Shown in pieces: positions 45,548 to 53,994 of a DNA stretch of 64,000 bases. Both the position numbers and the translations under genes were made by a program. The notes beneath the pieces are model-generated. The model had not been told where the DNA came from and made no database searches. It was given only the letters and a program-made list of their open reading frames with translations. Source of the stretch: Vallitalea guaymasensis (lineage in GTDB: Bacteria > Bacillota > Clostridia > Lachnospirales > Vallitaleaceae). Within the stretch, counting starts at the first letter, position 1. Each line of letters opens with the position of its first letter. The DNA is taken from contig NZ_CP058561.1 of assembly GCF_018141425.1 (NCBI RefSeq), positions 558,001 through 622,000 on the forward strand, read 5' to 3'.

Positions 45548-45572
45548 AAATTTGTTTCTTGGGTACAAATTT
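45548..45572. promoter_or_regulatory. inverted repeat upstream of glycerate kinase
   Basis: AAATTTGT (45548-45555) / ACAAATTT (45565-45572) with a 9-nt spacer, 30 bp after the cdaR-type stop and about 125 bp before the kinase ATG. A leftward TATAAT-like box (about 45491-45496) without a good -35 suggests an activated promoter. Could be a regulator site or a weak terminator of the regulator gene. Confidence 0.4.
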
Positions 45573-45601
45573 TATCTATCTTTACTATTTATGTTTTATC
45601 A

Positions 45602-46795
45602 TCATACATTATCCATATCTTTTGTTTGATAGTATTTTGTATATAGATATATTAAATGCAGCAATAACCTATCTGATTCATTATGCAGAGGATTGATATT
45701 AAACATTTCTTTCAATTTATTCAATCTGAATACAATTGTATTCCTATGGACAAATAGATCCTGAGATGCTTTTATCAGATTCATATTGTTTTTTATTAGA
45801 GCCTGCATTGTCAGAAGCATTTCATCATTGTTATTGACCTTCTTAACAAAAGGTCCTAAAAAATAATCCATTTTCTCTTTATCTATACTAGCAAAAAGAA
45901 GTTCAAATACATGATCTCTAGCAAACATGGTTTCATTTCTTTTATTCATCAAGTTACCATAATTAATCATTGCTTTTGCTTCTTCATAACTTTTATTATA
46001 TCCATACATAGAAGGATGATACGTACCCACCCCAAATAATAATTCAACTTCTATATTCCCAAAACTTGATTTTATGTTATCTATATACTCCCTAAGTTCT
46101 TTTTTCACATTTTCAGAATCTGTTTTGTTAAGGGTTTTAAATATTATAATCTTATTAATGGTTACATAGGATGATATATCCTGCTTATTGTGTTTTTTTG
46201 TACCTTTAATATTATTCAACACATACTCTTTAACTTTTTCCTTATTAAGTAATGGATTCTTTTTAACAATAGAATCCAAATTCTGAATTTGGATTAGACA
46301 TACAACTCTAGGTATATTCAAGTCATAACCTAATTTAGAACCCCAATGAACAGTAGATGACCATTCTTCATCTGTATTCATGGTCAACAGTTTATTTATG
46401 AAAAAGGTCTTTTGGCTTTGATGAAAGTATACTCTTTCTTTCAAAGCTTGTTGTTCAAGCATCAATTCTGTTGACATTCTTACTATTTCTGCCGCATTCT
46501 CTATTTCTTTCGGTGCTCCTGTTATACCTATTACACCAGCAACTTCATTATTATAATAAAAAGGCATGTTAATTCCTTGTTTGACACCTTCATATTTGTT
46601 TTCATCATTTTCATATATGTCTATTCTCAACTTTTTATTTATCACTTCTTTAGCTATCTTATGAAAAGTGCCAATCCTTTCTTTGTTCCCACTTGCAATG
46701 ATGACACCTGATTCATTCATAATATTTATGTTATATCCAAGATTCTTCATGATGTTATCTACTAATTTTTGTGCTAACTCGTGATTTAATAACAT
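45602..46795 (-). CDS. CdaR family sugar-diacid regulator
   Basis: 397 aa. N-terminal diacid-recognition domain (LVDNIMKNLGYNINIMNESGVIIASGNKERIGTFH, in pieces; GVIGITG), central GGDEF-like degenerate part, and C-terminal PucR-type helix-turn-helix (NLIKASQDLFVHRNTIVFRLNKL). CdaR proteins activate glycerate/galactarate/glucarate genes; here the targets should be the kinase and permease downstream. Confidence 0.92.
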   Translation of the reverse strand: MLLNHELAQKLVDNIMKNLGYNINIMNESGVIIASGNKERIGTFHKIAKEVINKKLRIDIYENDENKYEGVKQGINMPFYYNNEVAGVIGITGAPKEIENAAEIVRMSTELMLEQQALKERVYFHQSQKTFFINKLLTMNTDEEWSSTVHWGSKLGYDLNIPRVVCLIQIQNLDSIVKKNPLLNKEKVKEYVLNNIKGTKKHNKQDISSYVTINKIIIFKTLNKTDSENVKKELREYIDNIKSSFGNIEVELLFGVGTYHPSMYGYNKSYEEAKAMINYGNLMNKRNETMFARDHVFELLFASIDKEKMDYFLGPFVKKVNNNDEMLLTMQALIKNNMNLIKASQDLFVHRNTIVFRLNKLKEMFNINPLHNESDRLLLHLIYLYTKYYQTKDMDNV

Positions 46796-46912
46796 ATTGG
46801 TTAATGCTCCTTTGACTATTAGGATTTCTATCTTGTACTTATGTTATCTATTAATTAATGTGTAGTCAAGGACTTTAAGTTACACATTTTATTGAAATAT
46901 AATTATATTGCT

Positions 46913-47170
46913 AGTAAGTCAGTAAAAGTGATTTGTTCTGACTTGGCTTTTGCAAAATAGTATATGTATATGTTTCGCCAGCTACTTGCTCGTCCTGAGC
47001 CAAACAAACAATTATGGACATCGAGTCCATAATTATTTCTGACAGTCCAGTAGGGCTGTCAGATTAAAAGCTGGGTTCGGCGTCCTGCCTCACTACTTCA
47101 CATATACATATACTATTTTGCTTGGAGTCCCCGTCAATATAATCACAAAACACTTTTTCTTCTTAGTTAG
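46913..47170 (-). repeat. family B nested-hairpin element, copy 3 (long form, reversed)
   Basis: Inner perfect 22-bp arms 46952-46973 and 47100-47121. In reverse orientation it matches copy 1 including the two-hairpin cassette; the second cassette hairpin here is TTATGGAC-TCGAT-GTCCATAA, changed on both arms relative to copy 1 (paired substitution). Lies between the CdaR start and the IS200 element. Confidence 0.9.
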
Positions 47171-47229
47171 TTTACCTATGGCTACTTCATATTTTATTAT
47201 AAGAATATGGTAATTAAGGCTAAATTACC

Positions 47230-47960
47230 TACAAATCACCACCACCCGTAAAACGGGTGGTTTGCACTTACCCTATAAGGGTATATTACTAGCTGAGTCT
47301 CAAGACTCATTGAATAGTCTGCCAACTGCATCTATTCTCAAGTTACACCTAAAGGTGTTTTCATTAGCCTTTTATTATCGGCTTACCCGTAAACGGGTCA
47401 ATATATTCCTTCAGACTTAATTGATCTGAGGCTATATCTTCTTGTAATTGATTTCTTATATACTGTTCTATTGCCTTCTTGTTCCTTCCTACTGTATCTA
47501 CAAAATATCCTTTACACCAAAATTTTCTATTCCCATATTTATATTTTAAATTAGCATGTCTGTCAAATATCATCAGCGAACTTTTTCCTTTTAGATATCC
47601 TACAAACTGTGATACACTTAATTTAGGTGGTACACTTACTAACATATGTATGTGATCTTTACATGCATTTGCTTCTATTATTTCTACGCCTTTATACTCA
47701 CATAATTTACGAATTATCTGCCCAATATCTTTTTTTATCTTTCCATAAATTATTTGACGTCTGTATTTTGGTGCAAATACTATATGATATTTGCAATTCC
47801 ATTTGGTATGTGCTAAACTTTTGTTGTCCATTTGGACTTCCTCCTTTGTCTATTATAGATGCGGTCGGCAAACCTGCTTCTATCTTAGCATTGGAGGTTA
47901 TTTTTTTCTACTCATAGCTATAAGCTTTTTAGAACCACAGGCATAGCCTGTGGTATTCAT
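47230..47960 (-). mobile_element. IS200-type insertion sequence
   Basis: About 730 bp with a single Y1 transposase gene. Subterminal hairpins mark both ends: ACCACAGGC-ATA-GCCTGTGGT (47934-47954, the tnpA 5' side) and ACCACCCGT-AAA-ACGGGTGGT (47241-47261, 3' side). As usual for this family no terminal inverted repeats or target duplications are expected. Exact ends are not determined. It sits beyond the terminator of the phosphoribosyltransferase gene, so it breaks no gene. Confidence 0.85.
47364..47831 (-). CDS. tnpA: IS200/IS605 family transposase TnpA
   Basis: 155 aa, full length. HUH motif His60-Ile-His62 (KDHIHMLVSVPP), catalytic Tyr about 124 (IEQYIRNQLQ), conserved YHIVFAPKYRR start and KFWCKGYFVDTVG. 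It cuts and joins single-stranded DNA at the hairpin ends. GTCCAAATGGAC at the start codon can form a small hairpin that may limit translation, as seen in other IS200 elements. No tnpB is present. Appears intact. Confidence 0.95.
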   Translation of the reverse strand: MDNKSLAHTKWNCKYHIVFAPKYRRQIIYGKIKKDIGQIIRKLCEYKGVEIIEANACKDHIHMLVSVPPKLSVSQFVGYLKGKSSLMIFDRHANLKYKYGNRKFWCKGYFVDTVGRNKKAIEQYIRNQLQEDIASDQLSLKEYIDPFTGKPIIKG

Positions 47961-47970
47961 TAATACAATA

Positions 47971-48006
47971 AAAAACTGCAAGTTGAATTTCCAACTTGCA
48001 GTTTTT
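47971..48006. terminator. terminator of the phosphoribosyltransferase gene
   Basis: Perfect 15-bp stem AAAAACTGCAAGTTG / CAACTTGCAGTTTTT, 6-nt loop. Lies 60 bp after the stop at 48068 and at the edge of the IS200 element. Similar in sequence (CTGYAAGTTG) to the ABC-F attenuator. Confidence 0.85.
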
Positions 48007-48067
48007 AGAATACAGCATATTCATTTTAATTAATAAGCATAATAATTATAATGCATTTATTATTCAT

Positions 48068-48622
48068 TTATTGAGTTTCACCATTCTTAAATAATGGTAA
48101 TTTTCCTAAGAAAATTATGTCATCACGGTTAGCGGCATCACCTTCAGCCAATATTGCAGCTTTTCCAACTACTTGTCCTCCTGCTTTATTGACCAAATCT
48201 TCTATAGCCATAATGGATTCTCCAGTACTTATTACATCGTCTATGATTACAACTTTCTTATCTTTTAATAACTTAACTTCATCTTTGTCAAGATATAATA
48301 ATTGTTCTTTCTGAGTTGTTATTGATACTACTTTCGTTACTAGAGGATCTTTCATATAAGGTTTCAAGCTTTTTCTTGCTACAATGTATTTTTTCATGTT
48401 CTTTTGTTTAGCTATTTCATATATCAAAGGAATCCCTTTAGCTTCTGCAGTAATTAAAATATCTGCTTCAGGCAGCTTTGTTGCTAAATGTTTTCCTGCT
48501 GTCTCTACCATTTCAGTATCACCAAGTATTACAAAACTTGCTATTTTCAAGTTTTCGTTGATCTGCATAATTGGTAAATCTCTTTTTAGACCACATACTT
48601 CTAATGTATATGTATTTTCCAT
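48068..48622 (-). CDS. purine phosphoribosyltransferase-like protein
   Basis: 184 aa from ATG 48622. Type I PRTase: KKVVIIDDVISTGESIMAIE is the PRPP loop, DILITAEAKGIPLIYEIA the pyrophosphate loop, KYIVARKSLKPYM a base-side loop as in adenine/xanthine enzymes. Paired with an NCS2 permease and a PurBox-like operator, so purine-base salvage is likely; which base is not clear. Upstream in-frame codons to 48643 include its ribosome site (AAAGGG). Confidence 0.85.
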   Translation of the reverse strand: MENTYTLEVCGLKRDLPIMQINENLKIASFVILGDTEMVETAGKHLATKLPEADILITAEAKGIPLIYEIAKQKNMKKYIVARKSLKPYMKDPLVTKVVSITTQKEQLLYLDKDEVKLLKDKKVVIIDDVISTGESIMAIEDLVNKAGGQVVGKAAILAEGDAANRDDIIFLGKLPLFKNGETQ

Positions 48623-48691
48623 ATTATCGTACACCCTTTCCACAAAACATTGATTAAAATACTGTAATTTATATTTTATAATTCTTAGGTA

Positions 48692-49744
48692 TTATAATCC
48701 TATAATACCTGATAACATTTTCATAATCAATCCTGCAACCATACCAAAGAATGGGTCAGTTATTGCAGTTACTGTCATTGTGATACCACCTACCAGTGAA
48801 TCTTGTCCTAGAGATACGGCAGCGTTGACTGGAACTGTTACCCAAGCACCTAGTACAAAAAGGAAACCTGCAATGGATTCACTTGGTACATATTTTCCGA
48901 TTTTAGGTAATAGACCTGATAATAATATTACAGCCATAAGTATCATCATTCCAACTCCTGCCCAAACAGCGTGAGGTGCACTAGCTGTGGCAGAGATTAT
49001 TGACTCAACTGGACCTCCTCCAAAAAGCGAAGATGACATATCAGCTAAACTGCTTATAACTGCTAGATGGTCCAGATTAACACTTTTTCCAGCAATACTT
49101 CCAGTAATATTACCAAAAGCTATATTAGCACCAATATTAAGACAAACCATTGATAGCGCTCCTCTTATGATGGAAGTATTCAATATTGGTTTTTGAAACT
49201 TAATTTTGTCATTGCCATTAGCCATTATTCCAGTATCCTGTTTCATCACTCTAGATACTACACTTGATAAAATTACTGAAATAGAAATGGTGTAAACTAA
49301 ATCTTTTGTAAATAAATATGTAAGAAATGCAGAAGCTATAGAAACACTACCAATTATTCTATTTTTTCTACACATATCAATTGAAACACGAGCTAACATA
49401 ATACCAACACCAGCCATCATACCACTAGTAATTACTGGTCCGATAAAATCTACAATAGTTCCTAGGAATCCAAAAACTCCAATAAGTGCCATAATGACAC
49501 CACCATAGAATATCATGGATAATCTTTCTCTCATATTCTTACCCATAGTACCAGCTATTGTTATTGTCTCAGCTTGAAAAGATATTGGAGCTACAGAACC
49601 AACTATACTATTACCTACTGCCCCTGTTAAAAATGCAAAAGCAGTTGGTATTGACGCAAAACCGAACGTTAACGCTAAAAGTCCTTGAGGCAATCCATTT
49701 AAAATAACACTAAAAACGGCTAATAAATCTTTAATAAAATCCAT
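48692..49744 (-). CDS. NCS2-like purine/uracil permease
   Basis: 350 aa, about 10-12 hydrophobic segments; GNSIVGSVAPISFQAETITIAGTMG and FGGGPVESIISATASAPHAVWAGVGMM (in pieces) fit the xanthine/uracil permease superfamily. It is shorter than usual NCS2 members (about 430 aa). ATG 49744 follows AAGGAG. Upstream gene of an operon with the phosphoribosyltransferase. Confidence 0.75.
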   Translation of the reverse strand: MDFIKDLLAVFSVILNGLPQGLLALTFGFASIPTAFAFLTGAVGNSIVGSVAPISFQAETITIAGTMGKNMRERLSMIFYGGVIMALIGVFGFLGTIVDFIGPVITSGMMAGVGIMLARVSIDMCRKNRIIGSVSIASAFLTYLFTKDLVYTISISVILSSVVSRVMKQDTGIMANGNDKIKFQKPILNTSIIRGALSMVCLNIGANIAFGNITGSIAGKSVNLDHLAVISSLADMSSSLFGGGPVESIISATASAPHAVWAGVGMMILMAVILLSGLLPKIGKYVPSESIAGFLFVLGAWVTVPVNAAVSLGQDSLVGGITMTVTAITDPFFGMVAGLIMKMLSGIIGL

Positions 49745-49793
49745 ATTTTTTGTCTCCTTCATAATGTCTTCATCTAATATTATAATGTTATTT

Positions 49794-49868
49794 ATTTCCG
49801 AACATTTTTAGGAAATTGCAATTTAATGTTCTAAAAGTCATTATATGATATATTTGTATTTTTTTCAA
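49794..49868 (-). promoter_or_regulatory. PurR PurBox-like operator pair and promoter
   Basis: Leftward promoter TTGAAA (49863-49868), 17-bp spacer, TATAAT (49840-49845). PurBox ATTTCCGAACATT (49794-49806) matches AWWWCCGAACWWT exactly; an inverted partner AATGTTCTAAAAG (49825-49837) matches partly, 18 bp apart. Paired inverted PurBoxes near the start point are the binding arrangement of Gram-positive PurR, released by PRPP. Confidence 0.7.
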
Positions 49869-49942
49869 TATAAAATTTATATTTATTATTATAACTCTGT
49901 AACTCTTAACAAAATTACGTTGATACACTAAAACAATATAAA

Positions 49943-49977
49943 AAACCTTATCAGTAGAAATTTTACCGATAAGGTTT
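49943..49977 (-). terminator. terminator of the CotH operon
   Basis: Stem AAACCTTATC (49943-49952) / GATAAGGTTT (49968-49977) with inner GTA/TAC pairs; leftward T-run. 37 bp after the CotH stop. Confidence 0.88.
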
Positions 49978-50013
49978 ATTTATAGTTAGAACAAAAATAA
50001 TTCATTTTATAAT

Positions 50014-51717
50014 TTATTGCTTTCGTAGATACAACGTACAGCCAAATATAACTATAGTTCCAATAAGTAACATTATTAGGTTAGGAATTAATATATCCAT
50101 ATTAATAGTCATTCCCTGTTGCTCCATACCCATAGGTCTCATACCTTCAGGCATATTTTTCATTAATTCTTTCATTTTATCCATAGGAGGCATTTCACCA
50201 TTTTCAAAATAACTTCTTAATTCATCAGGTATATCCTCCATATTCATGCCAGGAGGCAAACCTCCCATCATGCCATTTCCTTCTTTTCCCTCTTTCCTAT
50301 TAACCATACCGTCTTGTTTATTAGGAGGTGGTGCTTCGCCCTCACCATTTCCCTGAGGCTGATCATTTTTACCTCCCATACCATTGGGGGGCATTCCACC
50401 TTTCTTAGATGTACCACTATTTCCTAAACCATTATTGGTACTAGGAATAGTACCTTCAAGCTGTTTTTGTATATTATCATTTCTCTTATCTATAAAATTA
50501 AGCAGACCCAAATTAGTATCATTATCCATGAATAGGGCTTCTTCAAATTGTTCATAAGTAAAGAAAGCAGTTGGATCTGTTTTTACGTAATCTTTTATCA
50601 TCTCATAAATAGACAAGACTTTATTTTCTATATTTTCTTCTGACAAGTATCCGTTGATTAAGATATTTATATATTCATGATAGCGCTCTACATATTCATC
50701 ATTTTCAAATATGGCATTTATCAAAGGATAATTATCCATTTCACCTATTACTGGTTCATCTATTAAGAACTCAGTTGCCTCTTCATCAGTTAGACCAGCC
50801 ATAGGAAATCCATTATAAATCAGATTAAGGTCCCATGTAATCCACTCAAAAACATCATTATTGTTATATAGATAATAGTTATGAAACATTCCTGATTGGT
50901 AGTTATCAAGATGTATAGTCACTGTACTCATAGCTAGATATTTGAGAAAAGAATCTACATTCAGCACACTCTCTAGATTCCCACCCTCTTCTATAACTTT
51001 CATAAGCTCAATCAAATCCTTATTACTATAGTTAGAAAGATTCTCAGGGAACATACCTGTATAGTCATCACTATTATCTGAAATGTATTTTAAGTCACTT
51101 CCAACACCCATATCTGGTTTGTATAATTCGCCATTGGCATTTCCATAATGGTCTTTCAAAAAAGTTTCATTTACCTGCTCTACACACAGGTAAAGACCAA
51201 AATACTCTCCGTTAATATGAAGTGCCACATAAGTTGTTCTTGGAGCAACAGCATCTAATTCAGCCATCAATTCATAACCAATGTATTCTACCATCATGGT
51301 ACTATCATTATAGATATTGTTTAAATTCAATTTATTAATTCCATAGAGGCTTTGATCGTCAATATAGTAATCAAAATCTACTTTCAAGCTATAACGTATA
51401 CCATTTTTGTTAGCTACATCTCTTAGACTTGAATTTCCCTTTGTTCTAATACCTACATCACTGAAGCTGATACCATTATAAACAATATCTGCCATTACCA
51501 TCTCTTCTGCCATTGCATTCTCAATCATATCCGTATAGGTATCCTCATCAAAGTCAATATACACATCAATAACCTCGTCGTGAGGAAATACTGTTTCATC
51601 TACTATGCTTTTACTCTCATTATCAGCTTGGGTTGTATTACTCAATAATAAGCTGTCCACGGCTATTAGAAGGATAAAAACACCAATGAGAACAGCAATC
51701 ATTTTTATCCATCTCAT
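50014..51717 (-). CDS. CotH kinase family membrane-anchored protein
   Basis: 567 aa. N-terminal membrane helix or signal (about 4-26), extracellular CotH kinase domain with DVGIRTKGNSSLRD (nucleotide region), FGLYLCVEQVNETFLKDHYG and WITWDLNLIYNGF (metal-binding Asp), then a Gly/Pro/Met-rich segment (about 425-540, e.g. GMMGGLPPGMNMEDIPDELR) and a C-terminal helix (about 541-563) with a short basic tail. CotH proteins phosphorylate coat proteins in Bacillus spores. Here it forms an operon with VTC and DUF4956, a known association for envelope genes. Confidence 0.9.
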   Translation of the reverse strand: MRWIKMIAVLIGVFILLIAVDSLLLSNTTQADNESKSIVDETVFPHDEVIDVYIDFDEDTYTDMIENAMAEEMVMADIVYNGISFSDVGIRTKGNSSLRDVANKNGIRYSLKVDFDYYIDDQSLYGINKLNLNNIYNDSTMMVEYIGYELMAELDAVAPRTTYVALHINGEYFGLYLCVEQVNETFLKDHYGNANGELYKPDMGVGSDLKYISDNSDDYTGMFPENLSNYSNKDLIELMKVIEEGGNLESVLNVDSFLKYLAMSTVTIHLDNYQSGMFHNYYLYNNNDVFEWITWDLNLIYNGFPMAGLTDEEATEFLIDEPVIGEMDNYPLINAIFENDEYVERYHEYINILINGYLSEENIENKVLSIYEMIKDYVKTDPTAFFTYEQFEEALFMDNDTNLGLLNFIDKRNDNIQKQLEGTIPSTNNGLGNSGTSKKGGMPPNGMGGKNDQPQGNGEGEAPPPNKQDGMVNRKEGKEGNGMMGGLPPGMNMEDIPDELRSYFENGEMPPMDKMKELMKNMPEGMRPMGMEQQGMTINMDILIPNLIMLLIGTIVIFGCTLYLRKQ

Positions 51718-51729
51718 TCAATCACCCTC

Positions 51730-52401
51730 CTAGCTGGAAAATTCATTATTGCTGACAAGTATAGCATTGGAGACAGATTCTACTCTTTGTAATTCATTGA
51801 TCAAATCTGTTTCTCCATCTTTTATTCTTAATTCTACAGTAAGCTCTGTACCATCACCATCAATTGTTTTTGATTTTATGAAGTACTTAGTTACAGTAGC
51901 TTTAATCTTATCTATAATTTGTTGTTCAGCCATTGTTTCTGAAAAATTAATAAGAAGCAAATAAGGACTCTCTTGCTTAACGCTCTTAGTAAGCATATAG
52001 ATGACTATACCAACCACCAAAGAACCTACGATAGCCAATAAATAAAAACCTGCGCCTGTTATAATACCTGCAGCTATAGCCCAGAACATAAAAACGATAT
52101 CCATAGGATCTTTTATTGCACTTCTAAAACGGACAATACTAAGGGCACCAACCATACCTAATGATAATACCACATTAGCTGTTACTGCTAAAATAACTAG
52201 AGCTGTAACCATTGTCATCATTACTAGTGAGATGTTAAAACTCTTCGTATATACCACACTTTGATAAGTCTTCTTATATACTTGAAAAATAAAAATACCA
52301 ATAGCGAAAGCTAAAAATAATGTAACTCCAATTGATAATGCTGATATACTTGTTGTGTTTTCGAATATTCCATCTTTTAGAATATCTTGAAATGTTGTCA
52401 T
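51730..52401 (-). CDS. DUF4956 membrane protein
   Basis: 223 aa: about four membrane helices with the family core NVVLSLGMVGALSIVRFRSAIKDPMDIVFMFWAIAAGI (in pieces), then a soluble C-terminal domain of about 75 residues with alternating beta/alpha pattern. Function unknown; nearly always next to a VTC-domain gene. 12-bp gap to cotH and 22-bp gap to the VTC gene. Confidence 0.9.
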   Translation of the reverse strand: MTTFQDILKDGIFENTTSISALSIGVTLFLAFAIGIFIFQVYKKTYQSVVYTKSFNISLVMMTMVTALVILAVTANVVLSLGMVGALSIVRFRSAIKDPMDIVFMFWAIAAGIITGAGFYLLAIVGSLVVGIVIYMLTKSVKQESPYLLLINFSETMAEQQIIDKIKATVTKYFIKSKTIDGDGTELTVELRIKDGETDLINELQRVESVSNAILVSNNEFSS

Positions 52402-52423
52402 AATTATTCCCTCCTATATTATC

Positions 52424-53107
52424 CTAAAAACTAACATTATATTTTCTTGAAAAAACATATTTAGATGAAGACGCCTGCATAACATGCCCTGATTGAATAA
52501 GACTTCTAATAAAATCAGGTAAGACTCCATTGAATTTGATTTCAAGAATAGATTTACCTTTGTCCAATGCATCAACAAAATACTGATTATCACCCAATAT
52601 GTTAGTATGCATATTGGCTGTCTTGATCTTTCTATCAAAGGTAATTCTCAAATTCCCAACAGGATGCATGAATGCTTCCCTATCATACTTGACTATAACC
52701 TTGGGCTTCAACAATCCATGTTTCAATTCCTTGTAGAACTCATGATAAAGTTTTTCTTTCTTTGTCAACAAAAAGTCCAGTTCCCTATTATAGATTTTTT
52801 CTACTTCTTCTATTATCAAAGGTACAGAAACTTTTGTTGTTATTTGATTGATCTTTGATTTTCTCTCAAGCTTGATATAAGACAAATCATCATTGTAATA
52901 GCGTATCCTATATTTATGCCTGATAGCTTCACCATTCATCTTTTCTTTATAAGCTCGATTATAGCAATTGTCAAAATAAAGACTTGTGATGGAATAACCT
53001 TTTCCACAACTGTTTTCATCTCTTTTCAAGACTTTTTCTATACGTTTGACCAAAACCAAATCTTCTATTTCATCCATCATATACTTGAGTTCATGCCTTC
53101 CAGTCAT
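52424..53107 (-). CDS. VTC domain (polyphosphate polymerase-type) protein
   Basis: 227 aa triphosphate-tunnel fold: RHELKYMMD start, SLYFDN, HKYRIRYY, KLERKSK, VIVKYDREAF, RITFDRKI, ILEIKFNG supply the basic/acidic residues lining the tunnel as in yeast Vtc4. Known chemistry of the family is polyphosphate synthesis from nucleotide triphosphates; some bacterial members may do something else. First gene of the VTC-DUF4956-CotH operon, divergent from the two-component system. Confidence 0.9.
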   Translation of the reverse strand: MTGRHELKYMMDEIEDLVLVKRIEKVLKRDENSCGKGYSITSLYFDNCYNRAYKEKMNGEAIRHKYRIRYYNDDLSYIKLERKSKINQITTKVSVPLIIEEVEKIYNRELDFLLTKKEKLYHEFYKELKHGLLKPKVIVKYDREAFMHPVGNLRITFDRKIKTANMHTNILGDNQYFVDALDKGKSILEIKFNGVLPDFIRSLIQSGHVMQASSSKYVFSRKYNVSF

Positions 53108-53175
53108 GTTCTATTCACTCCTTCCTTAGCAGCATTTGTTAACTTTGAATTTACATTAACTTTACATGAACAATG

Positions 53176-53194
53176 TCACAGCTATATCACAGCT
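53176..53194. promoter_or_regulatory. 11-bp-spaced direct repeat in the divergent region
   Basis: TCACAGCT at 53176-53183 and 53187-53194, one helical turn apart, between the VTC operon and the response regulator gene. A related element (GTGATATAACTGTAAC) follows at about 53219. This spacing is typical for OmpR/PhoB-type binding sites, so the adjacent regulator may act here. Confidence 0.5.
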
Positions 53195-53316
53195 GCAAAA
53201 AAATTACTTGTATTATTTGTGATATAACTGTAACATTAAAATGAGATACTAAATGAGCGAAGAATATAGCAATACTATGAAGGATATAACTAAGACATGA
53301 GATAGGTGATGTAATT

Positions 53317-53994
53317 ATGAATAAAACTATTTTGATTGCCGAAGATGAAAGCAGAATGCGAATACTTGTATCTGATTTTTTGACTATGGAAGATTATAAT
53401 ATATTAGAAGCCAAGGACGGAAGACAAGCCATAGATATTTTCATGAAGAATCCCAATGTACATCTGGTTATACTCGATGTGATGATGCCTTATTATAATG
53501 GTTGGGAAGTTTGTGAAGAAATAAGAAAAATGAGTAATGTTCCTATAATCATGCTTACTGCTAAAAACACTGAACCTGATGAATTGAATGGATTCAAGTA
53601 TGGTGCCGATGAATATATAACCAAACCTTTTAGCCCATCGATTTTTGTGGCTCGTGTGAATGCCTTGATAAAACGTACCTATTGTACCCTTGAGCAAGAT
53701 GAGATTATCAAAGGCAATCTATCAATAAACGTCAACCAACATAAAGTAACTGCCAATAAAATACCTGTTGACTTAAGCCAAACAGAATACAACTTACTTT
53801 TATATATGATTCAGAATGAAGGTCAGGTATTTAATAGAAATCAGTTGCTTAACAATGTCTGGGGTTATGATTATCAAGGCACGGATAGAACTATTGACAC
53901 TCACATTAATAGATTACGTATCAAGTTAAAGAATTGTGGAAATTATATTCAAACCATCAGAGGATATGGTTATAAATTTGAGGTGAACCTATGA
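53317..53994 (+). CDS. OmpR/PhoB-family response regulator
   Basis: 225 aa. Receiver with AEDES at 8-12, phospho-Asp54 (VILDVMM) and KPFSP; winged helix ending IQTIRGYGYKFE. AGGTGA ribosome site. Translationally coupled to the kinase by ATGA overlap. Probably regulates the divergent VTC-DUF4956-CotH operon through the direct repeats between them. Confidence 0.92.
   Translation: MNKTILIAEDESRMRILVSDFLTMEDYNILEAKDGRQAIDIFMKNPNVHLVILDVMMPYYNGWEVCEEIRKMSNVPIIMLTAKNTEPDELNGFKYGADEYITKPFSPSIFVARVNALIKRTYCTLEQDEIIKGNLSINVNQHKVTANKIPVDLSQTEYNLLLYMIQNEGQVFNRNQLLNNVWGYDYQGTDRTIDTHINRLRIKLKNCGNYIQTIRGYGYKFEVNL

Noticed and set aside
47230-47363. Guide RNA (omega RNA) gene of a TnpB system
   Set aside because: No tnpB or remnant was found; only hairpin richness supports it.
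42189-48006. Similarity of hairpins at 42189-42218 and 47971-48006 (CTGYAAGTTG arms) as a third repeat family
   Set aside because: Similarity is limited to about 10 bp of terminator stem and could be chance.
49794-49860. Compact pseudoknot riboswitch before the NCS2 permease
   Set aside because: A stem and ATTTCC/GGAAAT pairing can be drawn, but the same bases match the PurR PurBox, a simpler explanation, and part of the structure overlaps the -10 box.
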